Assembly: GCF_041770905.1 (NCBI RefSeq)
Contig: NZ_JBEUWX010000002.1
Coordinates: forward strand, 310,001-374,000
Length of the DNA stretch: 64,000 nucleotides
Direction of reading: 5' to 3'
From: Propionivibrio hellwigii
Lineage (GTDB): Bacteria > Pseudomonadota > Gammaproteobacteria > Burkholderiales > Rhodocyclaceae
Below, piece by piece: positions 8,631-17,494 of the stretch. The first letter of the stretch is position 1, and every line of letters starts with the position of its first letter. Under the pieces are notes generated by a model that saw only the letters and a list, made by a program, of their open reading frames with translations, ran no database searches and had not been told where the DNA came from. A program made the position numbers and the translations under genes.

Positions 8631-9386
8631 TCAATAATGCATAAGGTTGAGGAATGCCTGTGCCCGTTGTGAGGCTGGGGCAGTGAAAAAAGTTTCCGGA
8701 TCGGCCTGCTCGATGATTTTCCCGGCGTCCATGAAAATGATGCGGTCGGCGACCTTACGCGCAAAGCCCATTTCATGCGTGACGATGAGCATCGTCATAC
8801 CTTCGGCGGCCAGTTCGAGGACAACGTCGAGCACTTCGCGCACCATCTCCGGGTCGAGCGCAGCGGTGATTTCGTCGAGGAGAAGAAGTTTTGGATTCAG
8901 GCAGAGCGCGCGGACAATGGCGATGCGCTGCTTCTGGCCGCCGGACAGTTCGCGCGGATAGGCTGTTTTGCGCTCGTAAAGCCCAATGCGCTGCAATAGC
9001 TGATCGGCTTGTGCTTCTACTTCATCGCGTTGTCGCTTCTGTGCCTTGAGTGGGCCCAGCAGGATGTTGTCCAGCACATTGAGATGGTTGAATAGTTCAT
9101 AGCTCTGGAAAACCATGCCGATGTGCTGACGGGCGGCGTGCCAGCCAATATCCTCTCCCAGTGCGCCGTAGCCGTCGAGAAAGATTCGCCCGCCCTGAGT
9201 GGGCTCCAGTCCGTTGATGCAGCGTAGCAATGTGCTCTTCCCGCAACCGGAAGGGCCGAGCAGAACGACCACTTCGCCGGCGGCAATATCCAGATTGATG
9301 TCATGCAAGGCATGAATATCGCCGTAGTATTTATCAATGCCGCGCAAGCTAAGCAGTGGCGCCGTTGTGCCGGTTACGGATTTCAT
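8631..9386 (-). CDS. Polar amino-acid ABC transporter ATP-binding protein
   Basis: The ATPase subunit of the importer, cytoplasmic and attached to the two permeases. It shows Walker A GPSGCGKST, the Q-loop MVFQSYELFNHL typical of the GlnQ/HisP group, signature LSGGQKQRIAIVRAL, Walker B LLLLDEITAALDPE and the switch histidine in VTHEMGFAR. At 251 aa it has the usual length. Its start overlaps the stop of the upstream permease gene by 4 bases (ATGA), so the two are translationally coupled. The unusual Ile in LDEITAAL, where most relatives have Pro or Val, is within family variation. Confidence 0.93.
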   Translation of the reverse strand: MKSVTGTTAPLLSLRGIDKYYGDIHALHDINLDIAAGEVVVLLGPSGCGKSTLLRCINGLEPTQGGRIFLDGYGALGEDIGWHAARQHIGMVFQSYELFNHLNVLDNILLGPLKAQKRQRDEVEAQADQLLQRIGLYERKTAYPRELSGGQKQRIAIVRALCLNPKLLLLDEITAALDPEMVREVLDVVLELAAEGMTMLIVTHEMGFARKVADRIIFMDAGKIIEQADPETFFTAPASQRAQAFLNLMHY

Positions 9387-10039
9387 GACTCCCGCTCCTG
9401 TTTTTCCAGGCGCGCTGCCAGCAGAGAAAGTGGATAACAGACGATAAAGTACAGCACAAATACGGCTCCATAAATCCAGAATGAGGCGCTTGGGTGCAAC
9501 TCGATAATCTGCTGCGCAACTTTAACGACTTCGACAACGCCGATCAGGGCGGCCAGCGCTGTCGTCTTAACCATTCGCGTCAGCAGGTTGACTATGCCGG
9601 GCAAGGCGCGGCGGATACTTTGCGGCAGCAGCACGTAACGGAAGGTTTGTGCCTTGCTCAAACCGAGTGCCAACGCTGTTTCGCTCTGATGCCTGTCAAT
9701 CGACGAGAGCGCTGCGCGCACGAGGTCACCCATTTCGGCAATGCCCCATAGGCTAAAAACGAAAATGCAGACCACATACGGTTCCCAGTGCCAGTCGAAC
9801 CAGCCAGCCAGTCCAAAATAAAAGATGAACAGCAATACCAGAAGCGGAATGAAGCGGATCAGCTCCAGATAGCAGCGGCAGCAAAAACGCAGCAACCGAC
9901 TGGGCAGCATCATCAGTATTCCGAACAGTACCCCGCCAAGAATTGAAATACCCATCGAGACGACGGAGATGGCGAATGTCATCTTCATGCCAAGCAATAG
10001 CCGCCAGGCATATGCGCCCCATTCGACCGGTTCAGCCAT
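9383..10039 (-). CDS. Polar amino-acid ABC transporter permease (HisM/GlnP type)
   Basis: An inner-membrane permease of 218 aa with about five hydrophobic helices. The EAA-loop is DRHQSETALALGLSKAQTF, followed by LPQSIRRALPGIVNLLTRMVKTTAL, where the conserved Glu, Ala and Gly contact the ATPase. It overlaps the upstream permease by 8 bases and the downstream ATPase by 4 bases. It pairs with the other permease as a heterodimer through which the amino acid passes. Confidence 0.92.
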   Translation of the reverse strand: MAEPVEWGAYAWRLLLGMKMTFAISVVSMGISILGGVLFGILMMLPSRLLRFCCRCYLELIRFIPLLVLLFIFYFGLAGWFDWHWEPYVVCIFVFSLWGIAEMGDLVRAALSSIDRHQSETALALGLSKAQTFRYVLLPQSIRRALPGIVNLLTRMVKTTALAALIGVVEVVKVAQQIIELHPSASFWIYGAVFVLYFIVCYPLSLLAARLEKQERES

Positions 10040-10688
10040 GGCTTGCTTTGCGTACCTGGCGTTCGATCCACGGCGCCAAGGCGATTACGGGTAGCAATAG
10101 TGTCGCATAGCCGAGCACCAGCATCAGCAGTGCCTCGTTCGTTTGGTAATCCAGGCCGATTAACTCCTTGCTCAGATTGAGTAATTCCACTACCGCCAAT
10201 ACGCCGACAACCGAGGTCTCTTTGATCAGGAATAGCGTATTGGCAACCAGCGCCGGGACGGACGCCGCAAGTGATTGCGGGAATACGACATAAATAAAAG
10301 TTTGTGCGGGGGTTAGCCCAATGCTCAGCGCTGCCTCTTGCTGAATCTTGTTCACCGATTCAATGCCGCCGCGGAACGCTTCGGCCATATAAGATGTCCC
10401 CAGGAAGGTCAGTCCGATCACCCCACAGACAAAGCCTGATAGGTGGACGCCCAGTTTCGGCAGGCCGTAATAAAGGAAAAATAATTGCACCAGCAGCGGC
10501 GTGTTGCGTGATAGCTCGATATACAGGCGGCAGAATCGAGCGAGTACGGGCAAGCGGTAGACGACTGCAATGCATACCGACAGACCGAGTAGTAACGACA
10601 ATCCGACGCCCCACAGTGACAAGCGTAGCGTTTCTCCCGTTGCGCTAATGTATTGCGGAAAAACTTCGCTGAGATAAGCAAAATCCAT
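10032..10688 (-). CDS. Polar amino-acid ABC transporter permease (HisQ/GlnP type)
   Basis: First gene of the importer operon and the second half of the permease heterodimer. The chain has a SRNTPLLVQLFFLYYGLP segment, hallmark of this permease family, and an EAA-loop NKIQQEAALSIGLTPAQTF. The frame is open up to 10724, but homologues start near MDFAYLSEVFPQ, so I place the start at 10688; no strong ribosome binding site helps either way. A 7-bp palindrome at 10801-10815 lies upstream and may be an operator shared with the divergent reductase gene. Confidence 0.88.
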   Translation of the reverse strand: MDFAYLSEVFPQYISATGETLRLSLWGVGLSLLLGLSVCIAVVYRLPVLARFCRLYIELSRNTPLLVQLFFLYYGLPKLGVHLSGFVCGVIGLTFLGTSYMAEAFRGGIESVNKIQQEAALSIGLTPAQTFIYVVFPQSLAASVPALVANTLFLIKETSVVGVLAVVELLNLSKELIGLDYQTNEALLMLVLGYATLLLPVIALAPWIERQVRKASHG

Positions 10689-10800
10689 GGAAAGTGGTGC
10701 AATAAAAGTAATGCGATGAAACACCGATGAAGCAGCGTGTGGAAGTTGGGCATTATCCCTGAAAGCATGGCGGGCGAAGAAATCTTTTCGTCATGGTGAA

Positions 10801-10815
10801 ATAACTTGAAGTTAT
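10801..10815. promoter_or_regulatory. Perfect palindrome in the divergent intergenic region
   Basis: ATAACTTGAAGTTAT is a perfect 7-bp inverted repeat around one base. It fits the T-N11-A pattern of LysR-type operators and lies between the amino-acid importer operon (minus strand) and the reductase/racemase pair (plus strand). No regulator gene is adjacent. The rest of the 385-base gap (10689-11073) shows nothing else I can name. Confidence 0.35.
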
Positions 10816-11073
10816 AACCCCTGCTATCGTGGGTAGCTGGTCACTTTCTATCGTCTTGATGATCTATCCGGCAGGTTGTGATTATCGGCGTGTCAGGACT
10901 GCGGATGAAGGCGTAATGATTGTCCAGGTATGCGCTTTTTTTGCTGGTCGTTTATATTGCACCATTTGCCTTGGTGTGATTGCTTTCACATGTGTGTGCG
11001 ATCCCATTGATGGCTTGATCGTGTTATCAACCTTTTCCAGAAAATTCTCCCAGAAAACGCAAAGGAAGTTGCC

Positions 11074-11637
11074 ATGAAAAACATCCTGATTATTTCCGGC
11101 CATCCGAACCTGCAGCAGTCTACCGCCAATCGGGCGATTCTCGATGAACTTGCCGGTCGTCTGCCCCATGCGCAGATTCGCCGTTTGGACGCGCTGTATC
11201 CCGACTACCAGATCGATATTGCCGCCGAACAGCAGGCACTGCTTGCCGCCGACGTGATCGTCTGGCAGTTCCCGCTTTTCTGGTACAGCCTGCCCGCACT
11301 GCTTAAGAAATGGCTGGACGATGTGTTCACGCACGGTTTTGCCTATGGATCAGGTGCCAAATTGGGCGGCAAGCGGCTGATCATTTCCTTTACCACCGGC
11401 TCGCCAGCCGAAGCCTATGCGGAAGGCCAGGCGATGAATTACGCCATCGAGGCGTTTATTCCCCCTTTACGCCAGACAGGGCTGTTGTGCGGCTTGCAGT
11501 TCGGGCAACCGGTCATTTCCAACAGCATGATGTACATTGCCGGACTCAGCCGTGAGGAAGATCTGCAAAGCGTGCAGGCCAAGGCCAGGGATCACGCTGG
11601 GCGCCTGGTGCGGCAGATCGAGGATTTGCCGGAATGA
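11074..11637 (+). CDS. Flavodoxin-fold NAD(P)H oxidoreductase (KefF/MdaB family)
   Basis: A cytoplasmic flavoprotein of the NAD(P)H:quinone oxidoreductase group. Residues ILIISGHPNLQQSTANRAIL form the FMN phosphate loop. The conserved block DVIVWQFPLFWYSLPALLKKWLD (positions about 60-82) and FTTGSPAEAY are family landmarks. At 187 aa it is the usual length. GGAAGTTGCC upstream gives a fair ribosome binding site. Its last codon overlaps the start of the racemase gene (ATGA), so the two are co-translated. Quinone or other electrophile reduction is the likely chemistry; the physiological substrate is unknown. Confidence 0.85.
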   Translation: MKNILIISGHPNLQQSTANRAILDELAGRLPHAQIRRLDALYPDYQIDIAAEQQALLAADVIVWQFPLFWYSLPALLKKWLDDVFTHGFAYGSGAKLGGKRLIISFTTGSPAEAYAEGQAMNYAIEAFIPPLRQTGLLCGLQFGQPVISNSMMYIAGLSREEDLQSVQAKARDHAGRLVRQIEDLPE

Positions 11638-12338
11638 AACTGAAAACCCTGGGCGTCATCGGCGGTATGAGTCCGGAGAGCACGGTGTCCTACTACCAGT
11701 GTATCAACCGCGAAATCAATGCCCGCCTGGGCGGCAATCACAGCGCCGACATCGTGATGCACAGCCTGGAGTTTGAGCCTATTGTGCGGATGCAGCGAGC
11801 AGGCGACTGGGCGCAGGCCGGAGAAGTCCTTGCGCAGAGTGCCCGCCGGCTGGAAAGCGTTGGCGCACAGGCGCTGGTATTGGCGACCAACACCATGCAC
11901 AAGGTTGCCGATACTGTACAGAACGCGGTTGGTATTCCTCTGCTGCACATTGTCGATGCCGTTGCCGATGCCCTCCGGATCAATGGGCTGCATACCGCCG
12001 CTTTACTGGGGACGCGCTTTACCATGTGCGACGGTTTTTATACCGACCGCTTGCGTCTGCGGGGCGTGCATGCACTTGTTCCGGATGCGGCGCAGCAGGA
12101 TGAAATCGATCGGGTGATTTTCGAGGAGCTGTGCCGCAATCGCCCGACTGCCGAGGCGCGCGCATTTTTTCAGAGCGTCATTGCCGGTTTACAGGCAAGC
12201 GGTGCGCAAGCGGTGATTTTCGGCTGCACTGAAATTGGTTTGTTGTTGCAGCCGGAAGAATGCCCGTTGCCCGTCTTCGATAGCGCCCGGATTCACGCAC
12301 TTGCCGCCGTGACATTTATTTTGGAGGGATACGTTTGA
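11634..12338 (+). CDS. Aspartate/glutamate racemase family protein (YgeA-like)
   Basis: A cofactor-independent amino-acid racemase of 234 aa. The N-terminus LKTLGVIGGMSPESTVSYYQ and the two active-site regions LATNTMHKVAD (about residues 82-92) and VIFGCTEIGLLL are clear. In classical members both sites hold a cysteine; here the first is Thr, as remembered for the E. coli broad-specificity racemase YgeA, and the second keeps Cys. This suggests a YgeA-like enzyme rather than a standard aspartate racemase. It is coupled to the reductase upstream, and the pair diverges from an amino-acid importer, so D/L amino-acid uptake and interconversion is a reasonable inference. Confidence 0.85.
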   Translation: MKLKTLGVIGGMSPESTVSYYQCINREINARLGGNHSADIVMHSLEFEPIVRMQRAGDWAQAGEVLAQSARRLESVGAQALVLATNTMHKVADTVQNAVGIPLLHIVDAVADALRINGLHTAALLGTRFTMCDGFYTDRLRLRGVHALVPDAAQQDEIDRVIFEELCRNRPTAEARAFFQSVIAGLQASGAQAVIFGCTEIGLLLQPEECPLPVFDSARIHALAAVTFILEGYV

Positions 12339-12409
12339 CGTGTTCGATGCTTTCTGAGCGGGTGCGGCCGGAGCGCCACCGCTTAATGATTTGTTAAAGA
12401 GCTGCTGAA

Positions 12410-14356
12410 ATGCCCTATCTGACGCTTTCCGATGCCTCATTGGCTTACGGTCATGTGCCGCTGCTCGACCACGCCAGTTTTCAGCTCGATCCGGGTGAGC
12501 GTGTGGCGCTGATCGGGCGCAACGGCAGTGGTAAATCTTCTCTGCTGCGCGCCTTGGCGGGGCAGGGCGCGCTCGATGATGGCGTGGTGTGGCGGCAGCC
12601 GGGGCTGCATTTGGGGTATGTGCCGCAGGAGCCCCTGTTTGCGCCGGATATGAGCGTGTTTGAGGCGGTCGTCGCCGGCATGGGCGAGGTTTCGTCACTG
12701 CTCGCCGAGTACCATGCCGTGGCGCATGAAATTTCCGCATCGCCTGAGCGTCAGGTATTTCTGCTCGATCGCCTGCACCATCTGCAAAATGCGCTCGAGA
12801 TGCGCCAGGCCTGGTCTTTTGAAGCGCAGGCGGAACAGGCGATCCAGCGCTTTTCACTCGATGCCAGTGCGCGGGTCGGCACGTTGTCCGGCGGGCAGAA
12901 AAAGCGGCTGGCGCTGGCGCAGGCATTGGCGGTGCCGCCGGATGTATTGCTGCTCGACGAACCGACCAACCATCTCGACATCGAGGCTATCGAATGGTTG
13001 GAGGACATGCTGCGCGCGTCTGCCGTGGCGATGGTTTTCATCACGCACGATCGGCATTTTCTCGACCGTGTTTCGACGCGCATCGTCGAGCTGGATCGCG
13101 GCCGCCTGCAATCATTTCCCGGCTACTTTGCTGATTACCAGGCGATCAAGGAAAAAGCGCTGCACGACGAAGCAAGCCTTAACGCTCGCTTCGATAAACT
13201 GTTGGCGCAGGAAGAAATCTGGATTCGTAAAGGCATTGAAGCGCGGCGAACGCGCAACGAAGGCCGTGTGCGCCGGCTTGAACAGTTGCGGCGCGAACGC
13301 GCGGCACGGCGGGAACGCCAGGGGCGCGTCGAACTGGCGATCGACGCCGGCAAAAAAAGCGGTCGCCTGGTGGCTGAATTGGTCGATGTATCCAAAAGCT
13401 TTGGTGATCAAGCCGTGGTGCGCAACTTTTCCTGCCGCCTGCAACGCGGCGACCGCATTGGCATTATCGGCCCCAATGGCGCGGGCAAGACGACGCTGCT
13501 GCGCCTGATTCTCGGCGAACTGGCGCCGGATACCGGTCAGGTGCGCTTGGGGACGCGCCTGCAGATTGCTTATTTCGATCAATTCCGGACGCAGCTCGAT
13601 GAGGAAGCGGCGCTGGTCGATGTGATTTCTCCCGGCTCGGATTATGTGGAAATCGGCAATGAGAGGAAGCACGTTATCGGCTATCTTGGCGATTTTCTGT
13701 TTGCGCCCGAGCGCGCCCGTTCGCCGGTCAAATCGCTGTCCGGCGGCGAACGCAACCGGCTACTGCTGGCACGCCTGTTTGCGCGGCCTGCCAATGTGCT
13801 GGTACTCGACGAGCCGACCAACGATCTGGATATCGAAACGCTGGAACTGCTTGAACAGCTGCTACAGGATTACACGGGCACACTGTTCCTCGTCAGTCAT
13901 GACCGCGCTTTTCTCGACAATGTGGTGACGCAGATCATCGCGCCGGAAGGCGAGGGCCGCTGGTATGAATCGGTCGGCGGCTATGGCGACTGGCTGGAAT
14001 ACCAAAAAGGGCGTCAGAGAGAACGTCAGGTCGTGCAGCGCACTGGTGGCGCGCATCGTACAGTCTCGGCAAAGCATCCGGCAACGACAGCGCCGGCATC
14101 GCCCGAATCTCTTGCAGAGAAAAGTTCTGCCGGAGGACGGCGCAAGCTGGGTTACAAAGAAACGCGCGAACTCGACGCTTTGCCAGGGCGTATTGCAGCG
14201 CTGGAGGCGGAACAAAAAAGCACCATGCTGCGGCTGGAAGATCCGGCGCTGTATCAGGCGCAGCCCGACGAAGCGCGGCGTTTGTCGACGCGACTCGCCG
14301 AAATCGAGGAAGAGCTCATGGCCTTGCTGGAGCGCTGGGCGTTTCTGGAGGGCTGA
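12410..14356 (+). CDS. uup: ABC-F ATPase Uup
   Basis: A soluble ABC-F protein with two ATPase domains in one chain. Domain 1 has Walker A GRNGSGKSS, signature LSGGQKKRLALAQAL and Walker B LLLDEPTNHLDIEAIEWLE. Domain 2 has GPNGAGKTT, LSGGERNRLLLARLF and LVLDEPTNDLDIETLELLE. The arginine-rich linker (RTRNEGRVRRLEQLRRERAARRERQG) and the C-terminal coiled-coil domain after KLGYKETRELDALP identify it as Uup rather than EttA or YheS. The family acts on ribosomes and, in E. coli, affects precise excision of transposons and Holliday junction processing. The length (648 aa) fits. It ends with a perfect terminator hairpin. Confidence 0.93.
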   Translation: MPYLTLSDASLAYGHVPLLDHASFQLDPGERVALIGRNGSGKSSLLRALAGQGALDDGVVWRQPGLHLGYVPQEPLFAPDMSVFEAVVAGMGEVSSLLAEYHAVAHEISASPERQVFLLDRLHHLQNALEMRQAWSFEAQAEQAIQRFSLDASARVGTLSGGQKKRLALAQALAVPPDVLLLDEPTNHLDIEAIEWLEDMLRASAVAMVFITHDRHFLDRVSTRIVELDRGRLQSFPGYFADYQAIKEKALHDEASLNARFDKLLAQEEIWIRKGIEARRTRNEGRVRRLEQLRRERAARRERQGRVELAIDAGKKSGRLVAELVDVSKSFGDQAVVRNFSCRLQRGDRIGIIGPNGAGKTTLLRLILGELAPDTGQVRLGTRLQIAYFDQFRTQLDEEAALVDVISPGSDYVEIGNERKHVIGYLGDFLFAPERARSPVKSLSGGERNRLLLARLFARPANVLVLDEPTNDLDIETLELLEQLLQDYTGTLFLVSHDRAFLDNVVTQIIAPEGEGRWYESVGGYGDWLEYQKGRQRERQVVQRTGGAHRTVSAKHPATTAPASPESLAEKSSAGGRRKLGYKETRELDALPGRIAALEAEQKSTMLRLEDPALYQAQPDEARRLSTRLAEIEEELMALLERWAFLEG

Positions 14357-14474
14357 ATCGCGCGCTCGTCGATAAGTGCGGGACGGATCTGAAGGGAATC
14401 TGAAGGGAGAGTGCGCAGATTCTGCTGAGGTATTGCGCCGGTTTTTTCTGCAACATCACATCAAAAATATATCG

Positions 14475-14500
14475 AAGGCCGCAGCGACTGCGGCCTTTTT
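14475..14500 (+). terminator. Rho-independent terminator after uup
   Basis: AAGGCCGCAG (14475-14484) and CTGCGGCCTT (14488-14497) form a perfect 10-bp stem with a three-base loop, followed by T residues. It lies about 120 bases after the uup stop. Confidence 0.85.
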
Positions 14501-14671
14501 CATTGGCGTGTTTATGTTTTTTACCGAAGGCGATCATGGATGGATTGGGTTACCGGATTTTTCCGGAGAAGCATGAAAAACCATGAATGGCTTTGGGGAC
14601 ATGTGTTGCGTAATAGCAAGAGAAAAGCCGTACTCGGCGTGTTTTTTGATCGTAACTATAAAAATGTTATT

Positions 14672-14690
14672 GATGATTATTATCATTTAT
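14672..14690. promoter_or_regulatory. Fur-box-like site upstream of TonB receptor
   Basis: The 19-base segment GATGATTATTATCATTTAT agrees with the Fur consensus (GATAATGATWATCATTATC) at 14 positions. It lies about 185 bases before a TonB-dependent receptor, in a local AT-rich patch (14640-14705) that could hold the promoter. Iron repression of the receptor is the natural inference. An open frame running through the site (14573-14725) is not convincing as a gene. Confidence 0.55.
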
Positions 14691-14873
14691 TGCTTAATAA
14701 TAAGCCAGCCGGCGAACACATTTAATGTGCCTTGTTTTGCTGCTGAGAGAGACGTTGCAGCGTGCCAGCACTGCGCTTGGGCACTCGTGATTTACGCCTT
14801 GTGAGAGATGCCAAAACATGCCGTCCACCGGCCTGGATTTTTGATTTACCCGAATATGCATGGAGAAGATTTG

Positions 14874-17036
14874 ATGAAGAAAACCTGTCTGGCAAACAGC
14901 ATTGCGCTGTTGGGCGTATGCCTTTCCATACCGGCATTCGCTCAGGAAAATGATTCCGCCAAACCACCCCGTACGTCCTCTGACTCCGCAAGTACGGAAG
15001 TGAGCCTCGCGCCGGTGACGGTCACTGCCAACCGCATGGATAGTTCCGCCGCAACATATGCCGGGCAAGTCAGCGTGCTGGAAAACGAAGACTTGCAGGG
15101 CAGTGAGAATGTCGTTGAAAGCCTCAGCCAGATACCAGGCTTCGAGACGGGCTACGATCATGGTCGTCAGATCGGCTCGCAATTCAAGATTCGCGGTTTT
15201 GGCTATCAGTCGGAGAATCGGGTGATCATCGAACAGGATGGCATCCGGCGCTCGGTGAATATGTTTTCCAACCATATTTCTTCTTTCCGTACGGATCCGA
15301 ATCTGTTGAAGGAGGTTGAAGTCGTCAAGGGCGGCTCTTCCGTGCTGCATGGTAGCGGCGCCATTGGCGGAATCGTGAGTATGCGGACGAAGGATGCCAA
15401 GGATTTTCTCGCCGCAGGTAAAGAAACAGGATTGACCGTCGGTGGCCGTTATGATGTCAACAACAGCCGAAGTGGGTATTTGGCTTTTGCGTTTGATCCA
15501 AAAAACAGCCCCTTCGATTTCGTTGTCTATGGGCGCAGAGCCGAATTCGGCGACAACAAATTGGCTGCCGGCGGCGTAGTGACGACCGATGGTAAACGGA
15601 TTACGCATGCCGCGAACGATGAAAATATCAAGAACACTATGCTCAAGCTGGGCTGGGATATGACGCCGGAACAACGGCTGTCCTTTTCATACTTCGACTA
15701 TAACGAAAATCTGGAAACTACATGGCAGACGTTGTACGGCGTTGATCCGGGCAAGTCGCCCGTGTATGGATGGCTCAAGCAAAAGGACTACAGTGTTAGC
15801 TACCAGTTTGCCCCGGCGAACAATCCGTGGATCGATCTGGAGGCCAAGCTCTATACAAGCAAGGCGTCCTATTCGCGCATCTGGGATGGGTTGTCCGCCA
15901 ACCGTTATACCAACTGGGATGAGCGCTGGGGATTGGGTGTCAAGAACAAATCTAAATTTAAACTCGGTGCGGTTGATAACCAGCTTGTCATTGGACTCGA
16001 TTATGAAGACCGCAACGAAGATGCGCACATGGTCAACAAAGGGAAAGTGTCCGCGTTTGGCTCGATGCCCAATTACTATAAGGACCTGGGTATCTATGCG
16101 CAGGATACCGCCAGCTTTGGCAAGCTGGATGTGACCCTTGGCGCGCGTTACGACAGCTTCCAGCGCGGTGTCGATAAAGGCGGCGCGAAAGGATACAAGG
16201 ATAGCCGTCTGTCGCCGAAAGTCAGTCTGGCGTATCAGGCCTTCGATGGCATCTACCTCCTGGCCGGTTATGCGGAAACCTTCCGCGGCCCGACACCGCA
16301 CGAAACCTCATCCGATGGTGCGTTAAATCCCCATTACTGGTATGTGCCGAACGCTAACCTGAAGCCGGAAACGGCCAAGGAGTATGAGATCGGCTTTTCG
16401 GTCGATAAGCAAAATTTACTGGGTCATGATGAACTCTATTTCAAGGCGACCTATTTTGACGGCAAAATCGAGGACATGATCTCCCTGAAGGAGGCGCCTG
16501 AACTCGGTACGCCCCCCGACATTGGCGATCGTGTTACAACCCGTCAATATGCCCAGTACCGAAATGTCAGCGCGGCCAAACGCAAGGGGTATGAAGTCGA
16601 AGGAAAATACCGCTGGCGTGACTGGAAATTCGGCGGCGGATACGATCACCTGAAAATTATCGATAGCGCAACCGGCAAGCTGGAACAGCCCTCGGTGGAT
16701 AAGCTCTCTTTCAATGCTTCCTACACCCATCCGGGGTGGAAGCTGACCGGCGGCGTCAAGTTAACCCACTGGTTCAAGCCGAAGCGCGACATCTATGTCC
16801 GTAAAATTCGCGGCGTCGAATACCGCTACATCAACCAGGCGTTTACCATCGTCGACCTGTTTGGCAGCTGGAAGCCGGTAGATAGCGGCATGAGCTTCTT
16901 CGACAAGAACTTCACGCTGAATTTTGGCATCAACAATCTCTTTGACCGGAAGCGTATCCATTACAACAGCTATGACACGACCACCATGGTCGGCCGAGGG
17001 CGGAATTACTACGTTTCATTTGATAAGCGTTTCTGA
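14874..17036 (+). CDS. TonB-dependent outer-membrane receptor, haem/haemoglobin type
   Basis: A 720-aa outer-membrane receptor energised by TonB. The signal peptide MKKTCLANSIALLGVCLSIP...AFAQE is followed by a TonB-box-like APVTVTAN, a plug domain (about residues 60-170, with SQIPGFETGYDHG, FKIRGFG and EVVKGGSSVLHGSGAIGGIVS) and a 22-strand barrel. The motifs AYAETFRGPTPHE (compare the FRAP box) and YVPNANLKPETAKEYEIGF (compare the NPNL box) are typical of haem/haemoglobin receptors, as is the short His-containing region between them. The final Phe fits barrel assembly. The start is set by GGAGAAGATTTG before the ATG. No haem uptake genes follow, so the transporter for onward import must lie elsewhere. 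Confidence 0.88.
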   Translation: MKKTCLANSIALLGVCLSIPAFAQENDSAKPPRTSSDSASTEVSLAPVTVTANRMDSSAATYAGQVSVLENEDLQGSENVVESLSQIPGFETGYDHGRQIGSQFKIRGFGYQSENRVIIEQDGIRRSVNMFSNHISSFRTDPNLLKEVEVVKGGSSVLHGSGAIGGIVSMRTKDAKDFLAAGKETGLTVGGRYDVNNSRSGYLAFAFDPKNSPFDFVVYGRRAEFGDNKLAAGGVVTTDGKRITHAANDENIKNTMLKLGWDMTPEQRLSFSYFDYNENLETTWQTLYGVDPGKSPVYGWLKQKDYSVSYQFAPANNPWIDLEAKLYTSKASYSRIWDGLSANRYTNWDERWGLGVKNKSKFKLGAVDNQLVIGLDYEDRNEDAHMVNKGKVSAFGSMPNYYKDLGIYAQDTASFGKLDVTLGARYDSFQRGVDKGGAKGYKDSRLSPKVSLAYQAFDGIYLLAGYAETFRGPTPHETSSDGALNPHYWYVPNANLKPETAKEYEIGFSVDKQNLLGHDELYFKATYFDGKIEDMISLKEAPELGTPPDIGDRVTTRQYAQYRNVSAAKRKGYEVEGKYRWRDWKFGGGYDHLKIIDSATGKLEQPSVDKLSFNASYTHPGWKLTGGVKLTHWFKPKRDIYVRKIRGVEYRYINQAFTIVDLFGSWKPVDSGMSFFDKNFTLNFGINNLFDRKRIHYNSYDTTTMVGRGRNYYVSFDKRF

Positions 17037-17160
17037 AAATCCGGCGCGGCCGTGGACGTTCGGACGCCACAGACGTTCAGCCCGCCGCACGCCGCCGCTA
17101 CCGCGCTTAACGTGCAATGCAGGCAGATGCCGGCAGCGGCGGAGCAGGCTCGAAGCCCGA

Positions 17161-17360
17161 ATGGAATCCCGGGTGGAATAAGGGTTTCCGGGATGCCTGC
17201 TCGCAAACGCCCAATTGACGCGGGTTTCAGAGCTGTCCTGTCTGAAACGCCCAATCCACGCGGGTTTCAGCGACACCTACTCGCAAACCCCCAATTGGCG
17301 CGGGTTCCAGCACTACCCTATTTGAAACGTCCAAAGGACGCGGACTTCCGGGCAGCCGCC
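17161..17360. repeat. 40-bp tandem repeat array, five units
   Basis: Five units in exact 40-bp register fill this stretch: starts at 17161, 17201, 17241, 17281 and 17321. The three middle units are the best conserved and share the pieces AAACGCCCAAT, ACGCGGGTTTCAG and a variable CCTG-like end. Within each, CGCCC and GCGGG can pair. The array lies in the 682-base gap between the convergent TonB receptor and ppk genes. The rest of that gap (17037-17160 and 17361-17494) has nothing I can name. Confidence 0.85.
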
Positions 17361-17494
17361 GCAGACAGTACAGGGCGTGTGAAAAAGTGGCGCAACGCGG
17401 TGGTGATTTTTTAGCTATTTGACGCTACACGCACAAGCCCTTGCGCGCCGCGGACAAAAGCCCGACCTGAAACGGCACATGCCGTGCTTGTTTC

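Noticed and set aside
14573..14725. Small gene upstream of the TonB receptor (starts MKNHEWLWGHVLRN)
   Set aside because: A fair ribosome binding site (GGAGAAGC) precedes it, but the frame runs through the AT-rich promoter and Fur-box-like site and resembles no haem-uptake small protein such as HemP.
17161..17360. CRISPR array for the 40-bp repeats
   Set aside because: There are no alternating constant repeats and unique spacers; the whole 40-bp unit is semi-conserved, arrays have only two to five units, and no cas gene is present.
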